The translations under genes and the position numbers were made by a program. From Candidatus Hydrogenedentota bacterium (GTDB lineage: Bacteria > Hydrogenedentota > Hydrogenedentia > Hydrogenedentales > JAGMZX01): 64,000 nt of DNA. The notes below the pieces were generated by a model. That model was not told the DNA's origin. It saw nothing but the letters and a program-made list of their open reading frames with translations, and did not search any database. Where the stretch lies: NCBI GenBank assembly GCA_029556545.1, contig JAKQEQ010000076.1, forward strand, positions 61,231 to 125,230, read 5' to 3'. Positions within the stretch are counted from its first letter, which is position 1. The number at the start of each line of letters is the position of its first letter. Of the stretch, positions 27,865 to 40,400 are shown piece by piece.

Positions 27865-27885
27865 CCCTCTCCCTCGGGGAGAGGG
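27865..27885. terminator. Perfect hairpin directly after the ATC-hydrolase-like stop codon
   Basis: CCCTCTCCC (27865-27873), a 3-base loop and GGGAGAGGG (27877-27885). It is part of the widespread CCCTCACCCTGACCCTCTCCC-type intergenic element, and its beginning provides the final codons and stop of the preceding gene. No U-run follows, so it may attenuate or protect mRNA rather than terminate transcription. Confidence 0.5.
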
Positions 27886-27895
27886 AACGCACTTG

Positions 27896-27937
27896 GTCCG
27901 ATCCGTCCAATCCGTCCGATCCGTCCGATCCGTCCAA
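27896..27937. repeat. Short tandem repeat, TCCGTCCGA units
   Basis: About four 9-bp units (TCCGTCCAA or TCCGTCCGA) lie just upstream of the oppD-like gene. They are related to the units at 13391-13430, so probably one family of intergenic repeats. Not a CRISPR array: there are no spacers. Confidence 0.6.
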
Positions 27938-27974
27938 AATAGTTCTGGGGTGGAAGCGGGAAGAAAGTGTAGTC

Positions 27975-28945
<971 letters not shown>

Positions 28946-28949
<4 letters not shown>

Positions 28950-29953
28950 GCGCACCCCTGCTGAACATCGACGACTTGAGGACGCACTTTCCTTTGCGGG
29001 GCGCGGGTCGGCCGCGTGATGGGGCCGGCGTGGTGAAGGCGGTGGACGGCGTGTCGCTCGCGGTACGGGCGGGCGAAGTGCTGGGGGTGGTGGGCGAATC
29101 GGGCTGCGGCAAGACCACGTTGGCGCGGGCGGTGGTCGGTCTCGCGCCGGTGACGGCGGGCCGGGTGCTCTTCGAGGAGCAGGACCTTGCCGCATTGCCG
29201 CCGCGTCGGTTCCGGGCGGTCCGTCCGCGGCTTCAGATGATCTTCCAGGACCCGTATGCGTCGCTGAACCCGCGCATGACGGTATTCGACGCGGTCGCCG
29301 AGCCGATGATCGCGCACGGCCTTGTGCCGCGCGGGGAAGTTGCCGGGACGGTGGCGGCGCTGATGGAGCGCGTGGGGCTCGCGCGGCGCTTCGTGCGCAA
29401 GTACCCGCACGAATTCTCCGGCGGCCAGCGCCAGCGCATCGCGATTGCCCGGGCGCTTGCGCTGCGGCCCCGGCTGGTGCTTGCGGACGAGCCGGTGTCC
29501 GCCCTCGATGTTTCGGTGCAGGCGCAGATTCTGAATCTGCTCCGCGACCTGTGCCGGGAGAACCGACTGACCATGGTCCTGATCTCGCACGATCTGGCGG
29601 TGGTCAAATACCTGGCGCATCGGATAGCCGTCATGTATTTGGGGCGGATTATTGAGTTGGGCGAAGCGGAGGAGGTGTTCGACGCGCCGCTGCACCCGTA
29701 TACGCGGGCGCTCGTCAGCGCCATCCCCAGTCCGGACCCCGACGATGTGCGTCGCCCCGTGATTCTGCCCGGAGAGCCGCCCTCGCCGTTACGCCCGCCC
29801 GCGGGGTGTGCGTTTCACCCGCGTTGCCCGTATGCCGCGCCGGAATGCCGCGCCACGCGGCCCGAACTCGAAGAGCGCCGCCCCGGCCGCCACGTCGCGT
29901 GCGTCCGTCTCGACGCGATCGAAGCGGAGGAATCGCGTGGCGGTCGGGTGTAG
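28946..29953 (+). CDS. Oligopeptide ABC transporter ATPase (OppF-like)
   Basis: Partner ATPase (335 residues). It has Walker A GESGCGKT, FQDPYASLNPRM, ABC signature FSGGQRQR, Walker B LVLADEPVSALDV and a Cys-bearing tail CAFHPRCPYAAPEC. The start at 28946 is set by the ATGA overlap with OppD and the normal N-terminus MSAPLLNIDDLRTHF. Last gene of the transporter operon. Confidence 0.95.
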
Positions 29954-30049
29954 TCCGAGGCGAGGGTCGACGCGGCCACGCGCAGATTCTTGGAGAAGAG
30001 GCGGGCATAGCCTTGGTTCTAACGTCATCCGGGCGGCAGAACGGCACTA

Positions 30050-30079
30050 TTGACCGCCTGAGACGTGACTTGCTAGGAT
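30050..30079 (+). promoter_or_regulatory. Sigma-70-type promoter upstream of the ECF sigma factor gene
   Basis: TTGACC (30050-30055), an 18-base spacer and TAGGAT (30074-30079), about 80 bases before the sigma gene start. Confidence 0.5.
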
Positions 30080-30158
30080 AACTGGAATTCCATGAGTGGT
30101 AACCTGCTGCCCCGTGGCAGGTGGCAGTCGGGGGAGAGCGTCCGTATGGCGCATTCTC

Positions 30159-30767
30159 ATGAAGCGCATGCTGCAAGTGAAAGAGAAGCCTGAAGCGCGT
30201 TCCAAGGAGTTCGAGAACCTGGTTCTCGAACACCTGGATATGATGTACGCGGTGGCGTTGCGCCTGACGCGCAATGCCGCCGACGCCCAGGATCTGACTC
30301 AGAATACCCTGGTCAAGGCGTTACGCTTCCACAATAAATTTAAGGAAGGCACGTATATTAAGGCGTGGCTTCTGACCATTCTGCGCAATACCTTCATTAA
30401 CGAATACCGCCGGAAGGTGCGCCGCCCCACCTTCGTCGAATTGACCGGCGCGGAGCCCTCGGAGGACCGTATGCCCGACCCGGAGGTCTCGTTCGAGCCC
30501 GAGCCCGGAAGCACACGGGACCTGCTGGAGCTCCTCGATGACGAGGTGAAAGAAGCAGTCGAGTCGTTGCCGGACGATTTCCGCATCGCGGTCATCATGG
30601 CCGACCTCGAGGACAAGTCCTACAAGGAGATCGCCGAGGTCATGGACTGCCCGCTGGGCACGGTGATGTCCCGCCTGTACCGAGGCCGGAAGCTGCTCCG
30701 CAGCAAGCTCATGGAATACGCGCGCGAACGCAGGATGGTCGAAGACTCGGCCGCGCCTCGGCGCTAA
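30159..30767 (+). CDS. ECF-type RNA polymerase sigma factor
   Basis: A 202-residue group IV sigma factor. Region 2 runs through MMYAVALRLTRNAADAQDLTQNTLVKALRF and region 4 through LPDDFRIAVIMADLEDKSYKEIAEVMDCPLGTVMSRLYRGRK. The linker between them is long and acidic. ATG 30159 is the best start; the frame is open to 30096. No anti-sigma gene follows, so control must come from elsewhere. Confidence 0.93.
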   Translation: MKRMLQVKEKPEARSKEFENLVLEHLDMMYAVALRLTRNAADAQDLTQNTLVKALRFHNKFKEGTYIKAWLLTILRNTFINEYRRKVRRPTFVELTGAEPSEDRMPDPEVSFEPEPGSTRDLLELLDDEVKEAVESLPDDFRIAVIMADLEDKSYKEIAEVMDCPLGTVMSRLYRGRKLLRSKLMEYARERRMVEDSAAPRR

Positions 30768-31092
30768 CGCGTCAACCCGCTCAACAGGGGCACACGGGTA
30801 CAGACAAGACGAAGGCACCCATTGCACCGTCCCGCCGGATTGTCTCTGCCAGGCAACCCCAGGTTGTAGTCGGGAGGAGCCATAATCTATAGTATGCTCG
30901 ACGTTGGACGCTGTCTCACTCGTGTTGGACGTCGCTGGCAACAAGGTTTTCCGGGATGCGTCAATTGCCGTCACGCGGATATCACGCTGCGGTATGGCGG
31001 TTTGACGGGGATATCCGTGGACCGCGATCGAGGCGCCGTGCGCGAGGCCGCGCCTCGCAAACCGTCTTAGAACACTATCTTCCGGTCCACTT
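30768..31092. other. Intergenic region before tRNA-Val
   Basis: About 325 bases without a supported gene. A possible promoter facing right (TTGTAG at 30864, 18-base spacer, TATAGT at 30888) lies well upstream of tRNA-Val. No other structure is evident. Confidence 0.4.
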
Positions 31093-31169
31093 GGGCGGTT
31101 AGCTCAGTCGGTTAGAGCACCTGCTTTACACGCAGGGGGTCTGCGGTTCAAATCCGTAACCGCCCACCA
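31093..31169 (+). tRNA. tRNA-Val (TAC), island integration site
   Basis: Full cloverleaf: acceptor GGGCGGT pairs with ACCGCCC, the anticodon arm is CCTGC-TTTACAC-GCAGG with anticodon TAC, the T arm is TGCGG-TTCAAAT-CCGTA, and CCA is encoded. 77 nt. Its 3' half is duplicated at 41900-41951, showing that an element integrated here and regenerated the gene. Confidence 0.97.
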
Positions 31170-31174
31170 TTTTA
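31123..31174. repeat. attL-like direct repeat inside tRNA-Val
   Basis: 52 bases covering the anticodon loop to just past the CCA end. They match 41900-41951 with a single difference (C31131 versus A41908). Confidence 0.85.
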
Positions 31175-31180
31175 AGCATA

Positions 31181-31226
31181 AACGCGCCAGAAGGTTATGA
31201 AGACTAGCTTCTGGCGCGTTTTGTTT
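31181..31226 (+). terminator. Rho-independent terminator after tRNA-Val
   Basis: AACGCGCCAGAAG (31181-31193) and CTTCTGGCGCGTT (31208-31220) form a 13-bp stem with a 14-base loop, followed by TTGTTT. It could end the tRNA-Val transcript, and in the other orientation the synthase transcript. Confidence 0.75.
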
Positions 31227-31458
31227 GGAATCTCTGTGGTAAGTCCACAGTAAGTCCGGGCCGTGCAATTCCGCTCGAAAAACGACCTTCAGGCAGATGA
31301 CGCCACTCTTTTCGAAAGAGCCGCGAGTCTGGAAGTGAAGGTGGACCGCTCTTGGATCAATCTCCGAACTCAAAGAATCGAACCAACCTCTCCCCCACGC
31401 CAGAGTGCTTTCTAAGGCACGCGATTATCCACACCGTATGGGTTTTCGGCAACCACAA

Positions 31459-34400
31459 CTATACGAACATCGTAATCTGAACGTCGTGGTCTACCCTGTC
31501 GCCAACAAGCCGAATAGCCTTTTCAGGCTGCTCGATTCCGTCCACGGCCACTCGTTCGATGCCTTGGCCGCCGCCGGCACATTGGACAGCGATGTGATAG
31601 AACGTTTCCCTGTATCGGTAATGGACCTTGAAGGATGGCCACGTTGGCGGGATGCATGGTGCGAACCGAAGTGTATCGGCTTCCAACTGGAGCCCTAACA
31701 AAGACTCGGTGATTAGCCGATACATCCAACCGGACGAGCCGGTGTACCACGTCCATCCGCCACGGCCGGTATGAGGGGCGGCGGCGTAGACGTCAGCCGC
31801 CATAACATAGGGTTCCACTTTGTAGGTTTGCACGTGCTCTGGTGACACGCCGCGAGCGATTGGGTTCAGCAGGGCCAACAGTTCCCAGGCGCGCTTGAAG
31901 TCCCCGAGCCCCGCAAATGCCATAGCGGCCCAAATCGCCGCGTGCGTGTATTGTCCGCCATTTTCCCGCACGCCGGGAATGTATCCTTTTACATAACCCG
32001 GGTTGAGTTCCGACTTGTCGAATGGGGGGGCGAAAAGTTGAACGAGTTGTGAGTCTCGGTGTACCAGCCTGCGGTCAACACTGTCCATCGCGGACTGGGC
32101 GCGGCCGCGCTCGCCTGCTTGAGAGAGAACCGACCAGCTTTGTGGAATCGAGTCTATCTGGCACTCTAGGCTTTCCGCCGAGCCGAGCGGCTCGCCATTG
32201 TCGAAGAAGGCCCGCAGATACCATTCACCGTCCCATGCGGAGTCTTCCAGGTGAAGGCGCAACCGTCCCGCTTCGGTCAAGCACTTGTCAGCGAACGGGC
32301 TGTCGTCGCGTCGGCGGGCTTGTTCCGCGAATCGCGTCAGAACATCGTACAGGAAGAATCCCAGCCATACGCTCTCGCCCTTGCCCTGTTCCCCGACGAG
32401 ATTCATCCCGTCGTTCCAATCGCCGCTGCCCATCAATGGCAGGCCGTGGACCCCGAAACGCAGCCCGTTGTTGATCGCCCGCACGCAGTGTTCGTAAAGC
32501 GTTTCGACTTCGCCGGAGACCTGGGGCAGGTCGTAGTAGGAGTCCTCCTCCGGGCGCAGGGGGCGCCCGTTGAGGAACGGCACTCTTTCGTCCAGCACGC
32601 CTGTGTCCCCTGTGGCGGTCACGTACCGGCACGTGGCGTATGGCAACCATAGATAGTCATCGGAGCAGTGCGTTCGCACGCCGCGTCCTGACGGCGCGTG
32701 CCACCAATGTTGTACATCGCCATCGTGGAACTGCCTTGCTGCCGCGCGAAGCAGATGCGCGCGTAACAGGAGCGGTTCAGCGTGTACAAGCGCCATCGCA
32801 TCCTGTAGCTGGTCACGAAATCCATACGCGCCACCCGACTGGTAAAACCCCGTCCGCGCCCACATTCGGCACGAGAGGGTTTGGTACATGAGCCAGCCGT
32901 TCGCCAGGAAGTTGAGTGCCGGGTCGGGCGTTTCGACATACAGGACGCCCAGCGTCCGGCTCCAGTAATCCCATACGCCCTCCAGGGCCTGTTGCGCTGC
33001 CGCTATCCCCCTGGACTGCTGAATTATCGTCCGCGCCTGGTCTTCCGATTCTGCTGCTCCAAGAGTAAAGACTATTTCCCTTTCCTCCCCGTCATCCAAT
33101 TCCACCGCCACTTGCATCGCCGCGCACGGGTCGAGTCCGGCGCCCACGCGCCCGGAAAGACGGGTACGACTCAGGGCCGCCGGGTTCCCAGGAGTACCGT
33201 TACGGCCGAGGAATTCGGTACGGTCGGCCGTTATCGCCCGCGTGGTTTCGCTCGTCGCGGCGAACACCACCCGCTCGCCAAACTCCGAGTTGTAAGCGTT
33301 TCGCGCAAAGATCGCGCCGGTTACCGGATCAATCTCCGTAACAACATGCATGAGCGTCTTATCCCGCGACTCGCCCAACACCAGTTCCCAGTAAGCGGTG
33401 ACGGAGAGGCGTCGGGACCGGCCCGAGCGGTTCATAATCTTGAGCCGTGCGAACTTCACGGGGGAATCCATAGCGACGTACTGGGTCAACTCGCTGGCGA
33501 CATCATCTTCCTGGTACTCGAAGATGCTGTACCCGAAGCCGTGGCGGGCGACATACACCATGGCCCCGCGCGTGGGCTGAGGAGACGGAGACCAGACGCG
33601 GCCGCTTTCTTCGTCGCGGATGTACAGGGCTTCGCCGCCGCCGGCGGTGACCGCATCATTGCTCCAGGGCGTCAGACGAAAGTCGTGACTGTTCTCCGCC
33701 CACGTATAGACGCCTCCACTCTCCGACACGATCGTTCCGAACCGCGGGTTGGCGATAACGTTGATCCAGGGCGCGGGGGTGTTCTCGCCGGGGCTCAGAA
33801 TCATGATGTATTCGCGGCCGTCGTGTGTGAAGCCGCCGAGGCCGTTAAAGAACGCCAAGTCATACTGGGGCGTTTCCGGCGCGGCGGCTATGGGTTGACG
33901 GCGCACTGATTTTAGCATCGCGATTGGCGCCTGTCCCCGCCCGCGCCGCTCCATCGGTTTGAGCATCGCCATTGGCGCCTGTGCCCGCCCGCGCCGCTCC
34001 ACCTGCTCCGGCAGCGTCCCGGCATCATCCGCGAGCACAACACGCGCCACGGCCTGCAGGAGTATGCGGTCCTCTTCCGCAATCTGCTCCGCCCGGCGCA
34101 GAAACACGCCACCGGGCTTGTCCACCATGATCGCCTCGGAACTTGCCGCGATGAGGTTCACGATGGTGTCATGCAGTTCTTGGCGATAGACCGAATCGTC
34201 CTCGTTCCAAATGACCAAGTCTACGTTCAGTCCCTTCATCCGCCAGTACGCGTGTGCCTGGACCGCCTGACGAACCAGGTCAAGTCTCTCCCGGTCGCGG
34301 ATACGGACCAGGACGATGGGAAGGTCACCGGATATCCCATAGCCCCATAACCCTGACTGCCCGCGTCTATTTCGAACCAGGACGCTGGAACTAGACCGGT

Positions 34401-37400
34401 AGAGCGAAGTTGCGTAAATCACTGACCCTGCCAACCGCCCATACAGCTGCACCTCAGCCTCAACGGCGTTAAGGTGATGGAGCTCGGCATTGCTGTGAGT
34501 CCACGCCAGATCGAAGATACGGTCGGCGAGCCGGGGATCGTGATACTTATCCAGCAACGCCGTTGCCGCCTCGCGCGTCTCGGCGATGCCCGTGAGCAGG
34601 TCTATACGCGCGATTTCATTCGGCTGAATATGGACGGTGTGGCGGATGGAGACTGCGGGGTCAAGCACAGAGCCCTCGCTGTCCGACAATCGCCCGTCGC
34701 CGGCCATCGCCGCCGGCCAGGCCAATGTCCTGCCTCTCCCCACAAACTTGGTTCGGTCGGTCTCGAACGACGCCTCGCCACTTGCTTCGCCCTGCACCGT
34801 CATGAGGTGAACCATCCACGGCGGTTTCTCCGCCGCTGATCGGGGACGGCGAGTACAGAGGATGGCTTGGCGCGATCGCACGAGCTCCGTCTGCACAAAC
34901 AGGTTGCTGAACGCCGGATGGGCCACGTCTTGACCCGCCGGCGCCAGCACGACCTCCGCATAGCTGGTCAATTCAATGGTTCGTGGCTTGTCCGAGCGGT
35001 TGGTGAGGGTGATGCGGCGCAGTTCAACATCGTCCTCAGGCGAGACGCTGATTTCCGTGTGGGTTTCAATTTCGTCGTCCCGGCGGCGGAACTCGGCCTT
35101 CCCTTGCGCAAAGATTGCCTCATAAGATTGGGACGCCTGAAGGGCCGGCTGGTAACCGATGGACCAAAACCGCCGATTGTCCATGTCGCGCAAGTAACAG
35201 AACGTTCCCCAGCAATCGCGGGTCGGGTCTTCCCGCCACCTCGTAATCGCCAAATCACGCCATCGGCTGTATCCTCCACCGGCGCTGCTGACCATGACGT
35301 GATACCGCCCGTTGGAAAGGAGGTGCACCTCCGGCACACGGGTCCCCGGATCGGTGAGGACACGCATGGTCCCTTCCGCTTCGGCCGAAGCCGTACGTGT
35401 GACATTGGCCTCGACGGCGTGTGGAAAGATGGGCGCTGCTGTCTTGGGAATTCGTTCCTGCAGCAACAAACTGGTCGCCTGAAACGTGGGTTCCGCCTGA
35501 AAGCGCCTCTGCATCGGCCGGTCAAGCAGGAGGTATGCCAGCGACAGGAGGCTCATCCCTTCGTGGTGTGTCATAAAAGACCGGACTGTTGCGCTGTTGA
35601 CACCGATCGGCAGGCGGGACGGGGTGTAGTCGATTGCCTCGTAAAAACCGTAGGGACCTTGCCGCCCTTCGTCCGTGATGCGTTCCAGGTTACGGCATGC
35701 CGCCTCGGGCGCCACCATCAGAGCCATTACCGCGGCATACGGTGCAACAACGAGGTCCTCGGCCAATCCTCGCTTCAGTCCCAGCCCCGGAACGCCAAAG
35801 GCCCGGTACTGGTAATCCAGATGCACGTCCCAGGTGTTGAACCCGGACTCGGAAATCCCCCAAGGCACTCCACGCTGCCTCCCATATTGAATCTGCCGCC
35901 GAACAACCGCTTTGTACGTCTGATTCAATAGCGTGTTCTCGTAGGTCGGCATTACGAGCAGCGGCATGAGGTACTCGAACATAGAACCGTTCCAACTCAG
36001 CAACGCCGCCGCGCCTCTTGATGCAGTGAGCAGCCGGCCAAGGGTGAACCAATGCTCCTGGCCCAACTGCCCCTGAGAAATGGCAAAGAAGCTGGCGAGC
36101 CGGGCCTCAGACGCGAGAAGGTCGTAATACCCTTTGTCCAAGCGATGGTCGCCAACGTTGTAGCCAATAGAGAGCAGGTCGCGGGACTTATCAAACAGAA
36201 AGGAGAAGTCCATGTCCGAGAACTCACGGCATCGGTCTGCGGCCGCCTCCAGCGCCCGAATTCGGTCCAAGGCGTGCAGGGAAGCATCGAGGATTGCGCA
36301 ACGGAGACGGTCGAGCCAGTCGTTGACATCTAATTCATCTCGGGGCGCGGCGCCACTGGAATTCGGGCCACGGAGGCCCGCCAGAATCCCATCGATCTGC
36401 GGCAGTAACGATAGCTTCAGGGCCGCGATCTGGCGGAGCGTCGGGACACACTCAAGTTCTCCCAAGAATCTATGCACTTCGTCGAGCCGTTGAACCTGTT
36501 CGGCCGAGCCGTGCTGCCAGAGGCCCTCGGGCGGGGGCGGGAGCAGGGCCCACGGTGCAAGATGGGCGACGTCGTCACAATGATCGATGGCGCATTGCTC
36601 CAATGCCCGAGTCCAAGTTTGGCACTCCCCGTCCGGTCCGTCAACCGGGCCGAAACCGCTCGCCCAGTCCGCCACGCGCCTCAGAAGCAGGACCGAGGGG
36701 CTGAGGGCGCTTGGCGGGTCCCTCAATTCCTCCATCAGACGCTCGGCCTGCCGCAGGGCCTCTTTCGCGGACAAGCGGTCGAGAGCCGGCTCCCGCGCCT
36801 CGACAACTCCACGGACCCCGTCGATAAGTACCCGTGCCGTGTCCCGCACACCGTCAAACGTCCGTGCCGGCGGAATCTTCGTGTCGATCAGCTCCAATAA
36901 CCCGCGTCGCAGCACCAACAGGTGTCCGGCGAGGTTGCCGCTGTCCACTGTAGAGACGTACCGTGGCGGCAGGGGCCTGAGTGAATGCGTATCATACCAG
37001 TTGTAGAAGTGGCCGAGATGTCTCTCTAAGCGGCCCATAGTGGCGAGCGTGTTTTCAGTGCGCCGCAGTAGTTGCGCGGCGGAGCAGTAGCCGAAGTCAT
37101 ATGCGGCGAGGTTCGCGAGGAGCGACACCCCAATATTCGTCGGGCTGGTCCGCGAAGCGATTTTTTTTGCCGGATGCTCCTGGAAATTGTCCGGTGGAAG
37201 CCAGTGCTCCTCCGGCGTAACGAACACCTCGAAGTACCGCCACGTTCGGCGCGCAAGCTTTCTCAGGAAGACGACCTGTCCTTCGGAGAGTTGCGGTTCT
37301 CGTGCCGGGATGGGGCGGCTCAACCACCATGCGATGAGCGGTGAGACCATCCATAGCCCCAGGATAGGCGCGCAGACCGGCAGATGGCCCGGTTGCGACA

Positions 37401-40400
37401 GGGTTACGAGCGCGAGAACAACGGCCGCGCAAGTCGGCCCGACCCACATGGAGCGAAAATGCCCCCACGGGTCGGTGCGCGCGCGCGACTCGGCGTCGTG
37501 GGAGGTCGTCCACTCGAGCATCTTGCGGCGCGTCCAAAGCAGGCGCGTCAGCGTGCGTGCAATCGAATCCAAGCTGATGTAGGCATCGTACGGTATGGTC
37601 ACCACGGTGAAAAGAAATTGCCCCGACTGCCGGACGATTCCCGGTGCGAATGCGCGCGCGTGCATCCAGAAGGGCAGGTCCAGTGGTTTGCGCGTGAGGC
37701 TCGCTGCTCCAGACAAGACCGGTATCGCCACCAGTACCGCGATTACCAAGAGCGTTGCTCCCGTGGAAAACCACGTCCATGTCAGGAGCCACGCGAAACA
37801 CAGCAGCAGCAGCATAATCGGCGGCACGAGGCTGCGGCGGAGGTTGTCAAATATCTTCCACTTTGACAGTCCTGAAATCGGGTTCCGGGTCCGTCGTGCA
37901 TCTGAGCCGGGCACGCGCGGCGAGAGCCACCAGACGATCTGCCAGTCGCCGCGAATCCAGCGGCGGCGCCGGCTCACGTCCGCCGAATACTGGTACGGGT
38001 GGTCCTCATACACCTCGACGTCGGTCAGTAACGCCGATCGGGCGTAAGCGCTTTCCAACAGGTCATGGCTCAGGATAGCGTTGTCGGGAAGGCAAGAGCA
38101 GGCCCGGTGAAAGGTGGCGACGTCATAGATTCCCTTCCCGATGAACGACCCCTCGCCGAAGAGGTCCTGGTAGATATCGGAGACCGCCCGCGTGTAAGGG
38201 TCTAAACCTGAGTCGGCCGCAAAGAGACGGACGTACCAGGATCGTGACGCGCTCGGAAGGCTGGTCCCCACACGGGGTTGAATAATGCCGTAGCCGTCGA
38301 TAACCCGTTGCCGCTTCGTATCGAAGACGGGCCGGTTGAGTGGATGAGCCATTGCTTCGACCAACCCGCGCCCGGCATCCCGCGGTAGCTGGGTGTCCGT
38401 GTCCAGCGTAATGACATAACGGATTTCAGGGAAGACGGCCTTATCGCCGACAATCTCTTGGAAGGAATCGCTTGGTCCGCCGCGCAAGAGCGCGTTGAAT
38501 TCCTTCAATTTCCCCCTCTTGCGCTCATAGCCCATCCATACGTTGTCCTGCTCGTTCCATCGACGCGGCCGATGGAACAGGAAGAAAGCATCTGTCCGGT
38601 CGTTTTCATACTTTTCGTTTAGTGACTCGATTCCCTCGCGGACCTCGCGGATCAACTCCGCGTCCTCGGGCATCACCGCCTGTGGAGCATCTTTCAGGTC
38701 CGTGAGCAAGGCAAAATGCAGGTTCCTGTCACAATTGGCCACGTAATGGAGTTCAATCGTTTCCAGGAGATCATGAATCGCCCGCGCACTGGTGAGCATC
38801 GTGGGCACAACCACCATGGTTCTGTGTTCGGGCGGAATGCCATTGCGAAAGTCCATCCGCGGCAACAGCAATGGTCCTACGAAAACGGTGACGAGCCAAT
38901 TGACGACACCGATCGCCAGATGAAGCGCGCACATCAGAACGGGCAGCGACACCAGGGCCATTATCAATGGCGGGAGTTCCCCATGCGCCGCCCATGCAAC
39001 TAGACCGGCCATGAAGCACGCCGTCAGCACCACGACCCCGGACAGATAAAGGAATAAGGGATGATGGCGCGCACACTTCCGCAGCACCGCCGGCAGCGAC
39101 GATTTCACCGCCGCCGCCTGCTCCAAGGCCATGCGGCCCTTGTCGATAAGGTAGTACCCGACATGGGCCTTGCGGTTGTCTTGCGGGTCGAAGGAGGCCG
39201 TTTCGGCGAGCCGAATCGCCTTGCGCGCGACTTCGTCCTGCGTCAGCAAGCTGCGCTTGGCGATCTCCTCGACGCGGTGACGATAACGGTCCCGTGTGGC
39301 AAAATCCATAGTGGCGTATACACCAGCCGGATCACTTCGTAGCGTCCGCTCGACGACGCTCTGGTCCTCGACGAACTCGCGCCAATCAGTCAGGCTGAGA
39401 AATCGCAGGCTGGTAATGGTGTTGCCGATGGATACCTGGTCAACGGCCTGCATCTGGCTTTCCATTTGTACTAGATGGGCGATCTTCGACCCCTGTTCGG
39501 AGACACGATGCTCCAGCCAGCTTTGGGCAAACGCAAAGTGAGGACTCTGCCCGTGCAGGTGTCGCGTCAACTCCGCCAGAAAGGCGCTGGACAACGGTGG
39601 GTTCGCCCGCGCCATGTCCGCCAGTACGAGAATCAGGTCGGAGGGGTTTTGCTCGACGACACTCACCATCCGCTCGCCCCAATCCGTGGCCAAACCTCGA
39701 TCCCGCAGACTCGCGGACAAACGCATGGCCACGCGCCGCAGGTTCTCGATCAGCGCCAAGCGAAGCATGATCGGAACGGCCCAGAGCTCTCCCAGGGTCA
39801 AGGGTGTGACGGCCTGGTACGAGGACACGAACGCGTTGAGGCTGGTGGTATCCACACCGCCATCCACATGCGAGATCAGCTCCATCGCGATGCTGTAGAC
39901 TCGGGGATACCCCGTCGCGGGGCCTTTCGCCAGACGGGGCAAGCCCTTGCTGTAAGATGGCGGTAGATGCCGGCGCGCGGTGCGGATTTGTTCCTCGATC
40001 ACGTGAAAATTGTCCAGCAGCCATTCCGCCGCCGGCACAATGCGGTGATTCTTCTCCACAGCCGCTGTGACCAAGTCATACGTGCGGACCAATGTCCGCT
40101 GGTTCTCTTCCAGTCTCCGGATGAGCCGGTCGGACGCGGTTCCCCGCGCGAGTTTGTGCAGGCCCGCCAGTGCCTGGGCGTGATGCTCCAGCTGACTGAC
40201 GCTGTAAAGCTCGGCCCGGAGCGGCTGCTCATCCTTCGGCAACTGCGGTTGACCATCGCCGCCAAGGGACTGATACCAGTCTGCCAACCGCTGCAGCCGC
40301 AGTTTGATTCCAGGCGGAGGCCCGAGCAATACGGTCACCTTTCCGTGTGTTGAGTTCCGCGGCGCCGCGACGGCCGAAACGCGTAAGCGAACATGGTCGA

